Of a DNA stretch of 34,569 nucleotides, positions 22,426 to 29,270 are shown piece after piece. The stretch comes from a virus. A program made the position numbers and the translations under genes. A model generated the notes under the pieces. It had not been told where the DNA came from and did no database searches. It saw only the letters and a list, made by a program, of their open reading frames with translations. The DNA lies in the IMG/VR virus record IMGVR_UViG_3300042934_000872, positions 1-34,569 of that record. One strand, written 5' to 3'. The first letter of the stretch is position 1. Each line of letters begins with the position of its first letter.

Positions 22426-22935
22426 ATGAATCAAATAATTTATTTTTCAAAAGTAAAACCTGATGCAGTTATACCAAGCAAAAGAAAAGAAGATGCCGGA
22501 TATGATATTTATGCATGTTTTGAAGAAGATTATATAATAATTTATCCGCATGAAACAAAATCAATACCTACAGGAATTGCAAGTGCATGTTCAGATGATT
22601 ATTATTTTCAATTATTTGAACGTGGGAGCACAGGTATTAAAGGAATAGGACAAAGAAGTGGTGTGATAGATTCGGGCTATCGAAAAGAATGGTTTGTGCC
22701 AATTACAAATCACAATGACTCATACTTAGTTATTAGAAAAGAAAATGTATCTAATATGGATATATGGGGTCAAATAATGCCAAATAATGTAATTGACTAT
22801 CCCTATGAAAAAGCAATATGTCAAGCAGTCTTACTTCTTGTACCAAAGGTTGATGTTGAAGAAGTTGAATATGAAACATTAAAATCCTTTGCTTCTGAAC
22901 GTGGTATGGGATGTCTTGGAAGTACAAATAAATAG
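22426..22935 (+). CDS. dut: dUTPase
   Basis: This encodes 169 residues, with an ATG after GTGGAGGATTAATA, three bases after the upstream stop. Trimeric dUTPase motifs are present: I AGYDIYA (24-30), II ERGSTG (65-70), III GVIDSGYRKEWFVPI (79-93), IV near residues 130-140 (KAICQAVLL) and V RGMGCLGST (159-167). The normal RGxGGFGSTG has Cys-Leu where Gly-Phe is usual, a change at the aromatic residue that stacks on uracil. It hydrolyses dUTP to dUMP and PPi, lowering uracil incorporation and supplying dUMP to ThyX. Confidence 0.92.
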   Translation: MNQIIYFSKVKPDAVIPSKRKEDAGYDIYACFEEDYIIIYPHETKSIPTGIASACSDDYYFQLFERGSTGIKGIGQRSGVIDSGYRKEWFVPITNHNDSYLVIRKENVSNMDIWGQIMPNNVIDYPYEKAICQAVLLLVPKVDVEEVEYETLKSFASERGMGCLGSTNK

Positions 22936-22981
22936 CAATTAAAAGAGATATTTTATGTGCTAAATCAAAAGGATGGTGAAA

Positions 22982-23200
22982 ATGAAAGCATTAAAATTAA
23001 GCATATTATGTTTCTTCTCAATATCAATAATAACATTTATAGCAGGAACATACGGTTATATACATTGGCGAATTATTGGTGATCAGAAAACAAATCCATA
23101 TATGTATTTTATGTTTGGACTTATTGGATTGGTATGGACTGTGGTATCCGTAGTAAGCTATGTTGATTGTAAGAAAAGAACTAATAATTTTAAATTATAA
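22982..23200 (+). CDS. Small two-helix membrane protein
   Basis: This encodes 72 residues from the ATG at 22982. The upstream ATG at 22973 falls within the ribosome binding site AAAGGATGGTGA and is less likely. Two hydrophobic segments (residues about 5-22 and 40-60) with a basic tail (CKKRTNNFKL) indicate two membrane spans. The family is unknown. Its position among nucleotide-metabolism genes gives no clue. Superinfection exclusion or membrane anchoring is possible but not shown. Confidence 0.65.
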   Translation: MKALKLSILCFFSISIITFIAGTYGYIHWRIIGDQKTNPYMYFMFGLIGLVWTVVSVVSYVDCKKRTNNFKL

Positions 23201-23231
23201 ACCATTTACCATTAAGAAAGGTTGTGTCTAT

Positions 23232-23405
23232 ATGAAATGCACATCGAATTGCAGATTTCTTTGTTCCATAAATCAAAAAGGCAAGCCATATTGCTCACGA
23301 AAAGGTGAAGATATTAAAGATATACCTAAAGAAATATTAGGAAGTTGTTTAAAGTTCGTAGATAGAAGTTACATTAGGCATGACATTCTTAATGGTAAAT
23401 ATTAA
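23232..23405 (+). CDS. Small Cys-rich protein
   Basis: This encodes 57 residues from the ATG at 23232, preceded by AAGAAAGGTTGTGTCTAT. A longer in-frame reading from 23160 would overlap the upstream gene and lacks a better start. Cysteines are at about residues 3, 7, 11, 21 and 39 (MKCTSNCRFLCSI...PYCSRKG...GSCLKF), an arrangement compatible with a metal site. The family is unknown. Confidence 0.6.
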   Translation: MKCTSNCRFLCSINQKGKPYCSRKGEDIKDIPKEILGSCLKFVDRSYIRHDILNGKY

Positions 23406-23413
23406 AATGCTTT

Positions 23414-23434
23414 ATCTACAATAATATAATATAA
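23414..23434 (+). promoter_or_regulatory. Recurrent 21-nt promoter-like element, copy 9
   Basis: ATCTACAATAA followed by TATAATATAA, one mismatch in the first box. The ThyX start codon is 19 bases downstream, with AAAGGATG as ribosome binding site between. Confidence 0.7.
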
Positions 23435-23453
23435 ATTATGAAAGGATGTTCAA

Positions 23454-24086
23454 ATGAAGATTATTAGAGCAGAATATGAAATTTTATCCTTAATCAACAA
23501 AGAAGAAATTTTAAAATCAATCGAGATTGCAGGAAGAACATGCTATAAAAGTGGAGATAAGATCACCGAAGATTCCGCTAGTAAATTTGTAAGGATGCTT
23601 ATAAATCGTGGTCATGAAGCTATGATAGAGCATCAATCTATCACAGTAAAGATTATTTGTGATAGAGGAGTATCCCATGAGATTGTTAGACATCGTATAG
23701 CTTCATATGCACAGGAGAGTACAAGGTATTGTAATTACAACAATGATAAATTCGGTAATGAGATTACTGTGATTGAACCTGTATTCTGGAAATCTGATGA
23801 TAAATTCAGAGAATATGAGTTGTGGAGAACTTCTTGTATAGTGGCAGAGGACACTTATAGGGAACTCCTTAAAATTGGTTGTACTCCACAAGAAGCAAGA
23901 TCTGTATTACCAAATTCATTAAAGACAGAAATAGTTGTGACTATGAATTTACGCGAATGGAGACATTTTTTAAAACTTAGAACTGCTAATGTAGCACATC
24001 CTCAAATGCGAGAAGTCGCTATACCACTATTAAATGAATTAAAAGCAAAGTTACCAGAAATTTTTGAAGATATTATAGTTGATTAA
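23454..24086 (+). CDS. thyX: Flavin-dependent thymidylate synthase
   Basis: This encodes 210 residues, with an ATG after GAAAGGATGTTCAA. The ThyX motif RHRxxSxxxxSxR is perfect: R79-H80-R81-IAS-YAQES-T-R91. Upstream, IEHQSITVKI is a conserved strand, and the C-terminal NLREWRHFLKLRTANVAHPQMRE holds the substrate-binding Arg and His residues. It methylates dUMP to dTMP using methylene-tetrahydrofolate, NADPH and FAD. Together with dUTPase and the dNMP kinase it forms a dUTP to dTTP route. The copy-9 promoter-like element is directly upstream. Confidence 0.96.
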   Translation: MKIIRAEYEILSLINKEEILKSIEIAGRTCYKSGDKITEDSASKFVRMLINRGHEAMIEHQSITVKIICDRGVSHEIVRHRIASYAQESTRYCNYNNDKFGNEITVIEPVFWKSDDKFREYELWRTSCIVAEDTYRELLKIGCTPQEARSVLPNSLKTEIVVTMNLREWRHFLKLRTANVAHPQMREVAIPLLNELKAKLPEIFEDIIVD

Positions 24087-24105
24087 ACGAAAGGATTACA
24101 ATACA

Positions 24106-24663
24106 ATGCTGAAAACAAAAGTCTATTTATTCTCTGGAAAAGCCAGATCAGGTAAAGATACGGCTTGTGAATATTTTAAGACGCTACTAGAAAAAGATAA
24201 TAAAAGCGTAGCACATACTTTATACGCAAAATACATAAAAGGATACGCCATAGACTTTTTCGGATGGAATGGTAGCGAAGAAACTAAACCAAGAGAATTT
24301 TTGCAAAGAATTGGCACTGATGTAATAAGAAAAAGACTTAATAAACCAAATTTCCATGCAGATAGAATCTGCGAAGATATTGAAATATTATCTGATTACT
24401 TTGATGCATTTTTGATATCAGATGTTAGATTCCCAAATGAAGTTTTAATACCAAAAGAAAAGTTCGGTAAAGATGCAGTTACTATAAGAATTATTCGTAC
24501 AAATTTTGAAAGTGATCTGACTCCAGAGCAACAGGCTCATGAAAGTGAAACTGCACTGGATGACTTTAAAGGTTTTGACTATGTAATTAAGGCCAGTAAC
24601 CTAGAGGAGTTGTATACACAACTTAATGAAATTTATATAAAAGAAGAAGGAAGTGAAATATGA
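24106..24663 (+). CDS. Deoxynucleoside monophosphate kinase
   Basis: This encodes 185 residues from the ATG at 24106 with ACGAAAGGATT upstream. An alternative TTG at 24079 lies inside thyX and is not preferred. The P-loop is G11-KARSGKD-T19. RIGTDVIRKR and ISDVRFPNEV match the substrate and LID regions of phage dNMP kinases. It phosphorylates dNMPs such as dTMP to dNDPs using ATP. The stop overlaps the next start as ATGA. It acts right after ThyX in dTTP synthesis. Confidence 0.88.
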   Translation: MLKTKVYLFSGKARSGKDTACEYFKTLLEKDNKSVAHTLYAKYIKGYAIDFFGWNGSEETKPREFLQRIGTDVIRKRLNKPNFHADRICEDIEILSDYFDAFLISDVRFPNEVLIPKEKFGKDAVTIRIIRTNFESDLTPEQQAHESETALDDFKGFDYVIKASNLEELYTQLNEIYIKEEGSEI

Positions 24664-25226
24664 TTAAGCAAAACCTATTTGTAGATTTTGATAACACACT
24701 TGTAAATTCAACTCAAAGAATTGCTGAACAATATAATCAAAAGTTTGTAAACCATCCTGATTTTAGACCTGCAAAGTGGTGGGAATGCACAGATTATGAA
24801 ATGAAATCAATTTGTCCATTAATGACTCATGAGGATAAAATGGAATTCTTCAATAGCTATTCTTTCTTCGACGGTTTGGAATTAATTAACGAAAATACAT
24901 ATGATGTTATGAGAAGATTAAATGAAAAATATCAATTGCACACTCTATCAATTGGTCAACCTAGAAATTTGGGATTGAAGGCTTTGTATCTTGAATTTAA
25001 ATTACCATTCATTAACAATTATATTCTTCTTAAAAATAGTAGATGTCAAATGAACAAATCTATAGTTGATGCGAGAGGTGGTATTATAATTGATGATATG
25101 CCTGAAAATCTTTCAACATCTTCAGCGGAACTAAAATTACTCTTCGGCGATGAATATGAATGGACTAAATCCGATACATATAATAGATATGTCAATTGGA
25201 CAGATATTGAAAGGAAATTACTATGA
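24660..25226 (+). CDS. HAD-family 5'(3')-deoxyribonucleotidase
   Basis: This encodes 188 residues, starting in an ATGA overlap with the kinase gene. The HAD nucleophile motif is D9-F-D11-NTLVNS, a classical DxD. A second conserved strand with acidic residues, GGIIIDDMPENL near residues 140-151, matches the metal-binding motif IV of the NT5C deoxyribonucleotidase group. It removes phosphate from dNMPs. Opposing kinase and nucleotidase activities from coupled genes suggest control of specific pools or discarding of one nucleotide. The substrate is not visible from sequence. It couples by ATGA to the next ORF. Confidence 0.8.
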   Translation: MIKQNLFVDFDNTLVNSTQRIAEQYNQKFVNHPDFRPAKWWECTDYEMKSICPLMTHEDKMEFFNSYSFFDGLELINENTYDVMRRLNEKYQLHTLSIGQPRNLGLKALYLEFKLPFINNYILLKNSRCQMNKSIVDARGGIIIDDMPENLSTSSAELKLLFGDEYEWTKSDTYNRYVNWTDIERKLL

Positions 25227-25300
25227 TAAATAAATTAGCTAAAATAATCCTTGATCACTTATATAAACATAAAGTAAAAGAGAGGAAACTCAGAAGATGA
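25223..25300 (+). CDS. 25-residue ORF linked by ATGA overlaps on both sides
   Basis: This short frame begins at the ATG at 25223 in an ATGA overlap with the nucleotidase stop and ends in another ATGA overlap with the 25297 gene. Its own ribosome binding site is GAAAGGAAATT. The peptide MINKLAKIILDHLYKHKVKE (then RKLRR) is strongly basic and amphipathic. It may be a coupling peptide or a functional small protein. The two exact overlaps are the main argument for its reality. Confidence 0.55.
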   Translation: MINKLAKIILDHLYKHKVKERKLRR

Positions 25301-25515
25301 CTTTTTGGTTAATAGTATCTTTCATAGGTGGAGCAGTGTTTGGATTTGAATTAGTGAATATTGCATTTAAGTCTAGATTTAAAGAATTAAAAAGTGAAAA
25401 TGAAAAATTAAAATTGAAACTTAGTGCATCTGAAGAAGCTATTAGGGTTTTAAGAGAGAATCAGAAATATACAACATATGATAGTAATGGACAACTAAAA
25501 GAATATAATACATAA
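25297..25515 (+). CDS. Small membrane-anchored coiled-coil protein
   Basis: This encodes 72 residues, with an ATG after AAAGAGAGGAAACTCAGAAG and overlapping the upstream stop (ATGA). An N-terminal transmembrane segment (about residues 3-22, FWLIVSFIGGAVFGFELVNI) is followed by a charged coiled coil (KELKSENEKLKLKLSASEEAIRVL). A single-span anchor plus coiled coil is similar in architecture to phage spanin-like or membrane-scaffold proteins. However, Gram-positive hosts lack an outer membrane, so a spanin role is unlikely. The function is unknown. Confidence 0.65.
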   Translation: MTFWLIVSFIGGAVFGFELVNIAFKSRFKELKSENEKLKLKLSASEEAIRVLRENQKYTTYDSNGQLKEYNT

Positions 25516-25517
25516 GG

Positions 25518-25537
25518 AATAAAATTGGAATTTTATT
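25518..25537. repeat. Palindrome after the coiled-coil gene
   Basis: AATAAAATT-GG-AATTTTATT is a perfect inverted repeat with a 2-base centre. It has no U-tract downstream. It may be an operator or a weak terminator, or a chance AT-rich palindrome. Confidence 0.3.
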
Positions 25538-25601
25538 GGGTGGAATAAATTTAATAAACAAATAATACATATTTTATAGGAGTAAGAATAATAGAGGTTA
25601 T

Positions 25602-25757
25602 ATGAAAAAAAATGTATTGGGGTATTTCTTTTGCATTGGATTGCTTGAAAAACTATTTAAAGACGGTGTAATAACTGAAGAAATAGTAAAAAGAGGTACT
25701 AATTATTATAAAGATTTTTACAAAGTCAATGAAAGGGATATTACTCAAATAGAGTAA
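25602..25757 (+). CDS. 51-residue ORF upstream of the recombinase
   Basis: This short gene starts at the ATG at 25602 after AATAGAGGTTAT. It begins MKKNVLGYFFCIGLLEKLFK and continues DGVITEEIVKRGTNYYKDFYKV. The 'LLEKLFKDGVITEEI' segment resembles the short C-terminal helical SHOCT-type modules often seen next to serine recombinases in Firmicutes mobile elements. Its stop codon lies within the terminator hairpin that follows. It is plausibly linked to recombination directionality or excision control, by position only. Confidence 0.6.
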   Translation: MKKNVLGYFFCIGLLEKLFKDGVITEEIVKRGTNYYKDFYKVNERDITQIE

Positions 25758-25770
25758 TATTTTCTTTTTT
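25738..25770 (+). terminator. Rho-independent terminator
   Basis: ATATTACTC (25738-25746), loop AAATA, GAGTAATAT (25752-25760), then TTTTCTTTTTT. It closes the nucleotide-metabolism transcription and includes the stop of the 51-residue ORF. It isolates the recombinase gene, which has its own promoter just downstream. Confidence 0.88.
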
Positions 25771-25772
25771 AT

Positions 25773-25801
25773 TTGCAAATAAATATATGGTATTATATAA
25801 T
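25773..25801 (+). promoter_or_regulatory. Sigma-A-type promoter for the serine recombinase
   Basis: TTGCAA (25773-25778) and TATAAT (25796-25801) with a 17-base spacer lie between the terminator and the recombinase start. The gene can therefore be expressed apart from the lytic operon. Confidence 0.75.
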
Positions 25802-25840
25802 ACTATTGCACAAATGATATAAATAAATGCGAGGTATCAT

Positions 25841-27583
25841 ATGAATAAAGTGATTGAAAAACAACCAATTCTTATAACCGCCAAGATAAACACTGATAGT
25901 GCAAAAAGTACTAAAATGAAAAAATTAAAAGTTTGCGCTTATTGCAGGGTTAGTACAGATAAAGATGAACAATTGAATAGTTATGAGAATCAAGTTGATC
26001 ATTATGAAAATTATATTAAAGATAATAAAGATTGGGAATATGTTGGAATATTTGCTGATGAAGCCGTTAGCGGTACCAGTTTAAAAAACCGAACAGAATT
26101 TAAGCGAATGATACAAGAGTGTTTAAATGGTAAAATTGATATGATTTTAGTTAAATCTATTGCAAGGTTTGGAAGAAATACCGCTGATATACTTCAATAT
26201 GTGAGACTTTTACGTGATAATAATGTGGCTATATATTTTGAAACTGAAAGAATTAATACATTAAATAGTGATGGAGAAGTATTATTATCAATATTTAGCT
26301 CTTTAGCTCAAGATGAAAGTAGACAAACTTCTGAGCGTGTGAACTGGGGTAATGACAAATCATTTAAAAAGGGTAAAGTATATGGAAACGGCAATTTACT
26401 TGGTTATGATATTAGTGATGGAAAATTAATTATAAACGAACAACAGGCAGAGGTAGTAAGGTTTATTTTCAATAATTATATTGATGGTGATGGTACTGTA
26501 CAAATCTGTAGAAAACTTGAAAAATTAAATATTAAAACTGTCAGTGGAAAAAATAAATGGTCTCCTTCAACACTATTAGGAATTTTAAAAAATGAAAAGT
26601 ATTGTGGGCATTTGTTACAGCAAAAATATTATACTACAGACTACTTATCTCATAAATCATTAAAGAATAAGGGTGAAAAAAGGCAATATCTATTTGAAAA
26701 AAATCATGACCCAATAATATCTCAAGAAATATTTAATAAAGTTCAAGAAGAAATTGAAAGAAGAAGAACCTTACAATTAGCCGAAACAGGAAGAAGAACT
26801 AAGCATAGTAACAAATATCCGTTTAGTGGAATGCTTGAATGTGGAAAATGCAAAGAATCATTTAGAAGAACAGTTTGGCACAATGGTAAAAAATATGAAA
26901 GAGTTGTTTGGGAGTGTATGGGGTATGTCAGAAATAAAAAAGATTTCTGTGATGCTTCAGCAGTTATTGATAGTGCTTTAAAAGAGGCTTTTGTACTAGT
27001 ATATAATGATATTCAAGTTAATAAGGAAGAATTTCTTGAAGATTTTAAAAATGGTCTTGATTTTTACATTAATTCTACTGACTTTTCGAAAGAAATAAAC
27101 ATTGTAAATGATAAAATTAACGATATTGAATTAGAGTTAAGCAATGTTATTAAATTGAAATCTATAAGTAAATTAAATAACAGTAACATTTATGATATGA
27201 ATATATCACAGCTTGAAAATGTGTTAAACGACTTATACAACGAAAAAGAACAAATTGAGAAGACTTCAGATATATTTAATGATAGTCAAAAAACTATTGA
27301 AAAAATTAAAGTTGCACTTAATGAATATAAACAGCTAGATTATTTCAATGAGAAAATTTTTAAAGACATAGTGTCAAAAATAATTATTATAGATTTTAAT
27401 CATTATCAATTTATTCTCAAATCTGGACAAAAAATTGAGAAGAAGCTGGCATTTAAATCTAACGCAAGCTATGTCCTTCTCGATACATTTAAATGCGAAA
27501 TTGACTTGAAATTATCTAAATGTTCTAACTTGAAAAACAAGGTAAATAACCAGTTTACGATAGATATCTATTTCGAAATATAA
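25841..27583 (+). CDS. Large serine recombinase, putative phage integrase
   Basis: This encodes 580 residues, with an ATG after GCGAGGTATCAT. The resolvase-type catalytic domain starts near residue 30 with YCRVSTDKDEQ, where S38 is the nucleophile. Further catalytic-core segments are FADEAVSGTSL and VKSIARFGRN. The recombinase domain (about 180-300) is followed by a zinc ribbon (LECGKCKESF...WECMG...FCDA, about 331-375) and a long coiled coil (about 400-500). This is the layout of large serine integrases that catalyse attP x attB integration. It stands between the early and lysis regions with its own promoter. Either this is a circular or unintegrated genome state, or the enzyme serves another element. 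Confidence 0.95.
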   Translation: MNKVIEKQPILITAKINTDSAKSTKMKKLKVCAYCRVSTDKDEQLNSYENQVDHYENYIKDNKDWEYVGIFADEAVSGTSLKNRTEFKRMIQECLNGKIDMILVKSIARFGRNTADILQYVRLLRDNNVAIYFETERINTLNSDGEVLLSIFSSLAQDESRQTSERVNWGNDKSFKKGKVYGNGNLLGYDISDGKLIINEQQAEVVRFIFNNYIDGDGTVQICRKLEKLNIKTVSGKNKWSPSTLLGILKNEKYCGHLLQQKYYTTDYLSHKSLKNKGEKRQYLFEKNHDPIISQEIFNKVQEEIERRRTLQLAETGRRTKHSNKYPFSGMLECGKCKESFRRTVWHNGKKYERVVWECMGYVRNKKDFCDASAVIDSALKEAFVLVYNDIQVNKEEFLEDFKNGLDFYINSTDFSKEINIVNDKINDIELELSNVIKLKSISKLNNSNIYDMNISQLENVLNDLYNEKEQIEKTSDIFNDSQKTIEKIKVALNEYKQLDYFNEKIFKDIVSKIIIIDFNHYQFILKSGQKIEKKLAFKSNASYVLLDTFKCEIDLKLSKCSNLKNKVNNQFTIDIYFEI

Positions 27584-27589
27584 ACCGTA

Positions 27590-27628
27590 AAAAAAGGGGA
27601 ATAGACCGTTTTCACGAATCTATTCCCT
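27590..27628 (-). terminator. Rho-independent terminator of the leftward lysis genes
   Basis: On the minus strand GGGAATAGA and TCTATTCCC pair across a 13-base loop and are followed by CTTTTTTACGG. The convergent recombinase gene ends just beyond. The + strand flank has no U-tract, so termination works chiefly for the leftward genes. Confidence 0.8.
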
Positions 27629-27636
27629 ATACTGTA

Positions 27637-28374
27637 TTAAACCTTATTTACAATATCTTTAACGCTATTAAGCTTATTTTCAATTATCTTAAATTCATTT
27701 TCAGTACTTTCAGCAATTCCTTTAAATTCAATAATTATTTTAACCAACTCATCAGTTCCGACATTCCCTGTTTGTTCCAATCCATATTTTTTTTGTAGTG
27801 ATTTTACAGATGCAAGAGTTTTATTACCGAAATTGCCATCAACATTTCCACAATCATATCCTAAATCATTAAGATAATTTTGTATAGTTTTTACTTTGTC
27901 ATTTTTATCACCAAATTGAATATACATATCATCAACTCCCAATACCATATCTCTGATCTCTTGTTTCTGCTTTAATGTAATGCCGTTATGTATAATTAAT
28001 TGAACATGCCAAGGTTCATGCTCCATAGGTTTTATTAACCCATATGATTTTAATTCAGTGTTAGATAGTTGCGTAAACCATTCATCTGGTATATCCATAG
28101 CAATACAATAATTATGATTTGACTTACCATATGCCGAAGCCCAACAAATCCTATTATCACCAGTGCCAGTATATACTGCACCATCTTCTGTCTGATAAGC
28201 ACCTTTATGACTTGCCAAAACATCTTTATTTATTATTTTTTGTTTTTCTATACTTCTATAACCTGATGAACATAAGCAATCTTTCCCTTTAGCTACACAT
28301 AAAATATTTATTGCTTGAATAAGTTTGGGGAAAACATATACTTCGTCAGAATACTTAAATTTAACACTAGGCAT
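27637..28374 (-). CDS. Endolysin: M15 (VanY-like) peptidase with peptidoglycan-binding domain
   Basis: This encodes 245 residues, with an ATG after AAGAAGTGATTAAAT on the minus strand. The M15 peptidase domain occupies residues about 1-135. SGYRS (37-41) is the conserved opening, zinc ligands are H87 (KSNHNYCIAMD), D94 and H123 (EPWHVQ), and E120 is the catalytic acid/base. A peptidoglycan-binding type 1 domain follows (about 152-215, with GDKNDKVKTIQNYLNDLGYD and DGNFGNKTLASV). It cleaves stem-peptide bonds in the host wall at the end of infection. It is last in the leftward lysis order. No signal peptide is seen, so it needs a holin. Confidence 0.92.
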   Translation of the reverse strand: MPSVKFKYSDEVYVFPKLIQAINILCVAKGKDCLCSSGYRSIEKQKIINKDVLASHKGAYQTEDGAVYTGTGDNRICWASAYGKSNHNYCIAMDIPDEWFTQLSNTELKSYGLIKPMEHEPWHVQLIIHNGITLKQKQEIRDMVLGVDDMYIQFGDKNDKVKTIQNYLNDLGYDCGNVDGNFGNKTLASVKSLQKKYGLEQTGNVGTDELVKIIIEFKGIAESTENEFKIIENKLNSVKDIVNKV

Positions 28375-28390
28375 ATTTAATCACTTCTTT

Positions 28391-29212
28391 CTAATTCCAA
28401 TACACAATGTTATTTAACGTTCTTGATGTTGAATAGATTTTAGCACCAGATATAATCAAATTGCTTGAACCTCCTGCATCTAAACAAATAGAGCCATCAC
28501 ATTTATATTTTTTAGCAACCTGAATAGCTATGTTATAATTTCCATTAAAAAATGCTATAAGTACTTTGCCTGTAGTAGAATTATAAGCCATAATATTTCT
28601 TATACACTTTCTACCAACCTCATCTTTATCCCAACCTTCAATGATCATGTTTTCACCATCAAAAGTTTCAAAACCTTGAATACAAAACCATATCTGATTT
28701 TTCTTTTTATACTCCATTAGTTCTATATCTTTCATTCTTTTTACAATTGTTGTACCATCTTTGAGAACTAAAAAAGTACCTCTGAACTTATTTGAATTAC
28801 TGTAGTTCAATTCTTTTCCTTCACTATATAACCATCCAATTACATGATTCTTTTTATCCCCGTTTGCAAAATACCAAAAGAATGCACCATTCATAAAACT
28901 CTTGTGTTTTTGAAGTAGGGAAGTGGAAGTAGATGAAACTAAACTGCACTTTAAATCCTTCGGATTAAGCCAAATAATTTTTTCATTATAATTTTTTGTA
29001 ATATTTTTAACTGCATTAATCAAAGCCTGATAAGTAACGTTCCCAACAATTCCATCAATTGGCTTGATGAGAGCATCCTCTTGAAACAGTTTAACAATTT
29101 TTTCTGTTCCACTTCCAAAAATTCCATCACATGATATATTAAAGCCACATGACTTTAATAATTTCTGCATAGTTAGAACTAAATTACCTTTAGAACCTTT
29201 TTTCAATAACAT
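28391..29212 (-). CDS. Peptidoglycan-binding protein with phosphodiester glycosidase (NAGPA) domain
   Basis: This encodes 273 residues from the ATG at 29212, which has GTGGTGAT upstream. An in-frame GTG at 29227 overlaps that ribosome binding site. Residues 1-70 are a peptidoglycan-binding type 1 domain (LKKGSKGNLVLTMQKLLKSC, then DGIFGSGTEKIV). The rest matches the NAGPA phosphodiester glycosidase fold: N108-G109-A-F-F near the start and the signature LDAGGSSNL at 244-252. The family cleaves sugar-phosphodiester bonds. In a phage lysis block an obvious substrate would be phosphodiester-linked wall glycopolymers such as teichoic acids. That substrate is an inference. It lies between the endonuclease and the M15 lysin. 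Confidence 0.82.
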   Translation of the reverse strand: MLLKKGSKGNLVLTMQKLLKSCGFNISCDGIFGSGTEKIVKLFQEDALIKPIDGIVGNVTYQALINAVKNITKNYNEKIIWLNPKDLKCSLVSSTSTSLLQKHKSFMNGAFFWYFANGDKKNHVIGWLYSEGKELNYSNSNKFRGTFLVLKDGTTIVKRMKDIELMEYKKKNQIWFCIQGFETFDGENMIIEGWDKDEVGRKCIRNIMAYNSTTGKVLIAFFNGNYNIAIQVAKKYKCDGSICLDAGGSSNLIISGAKIYSTSRTLNNIVYWN

Positions 29213-29270
29213 TAATTTAATCACCACTTTCTTTTAAATAAGAAAAAGGAAGATAAGTTTTAAAATAAAA

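Noticed and set aside
1450-23434. CRISPR array as an explanation for the repeated 21-nt element
   Set aside because: The copies are hundreds to thousands of bases apart, each tied to a gene start, with no regular spacers.
25297-25515. Spanin role for the membrane-anchored coiled-coil protein
   Set aside because: The architecture is reminiscent, but spanins act on an outer membrane that a Firmicute host lacks, and the gene is far from the lysis block.
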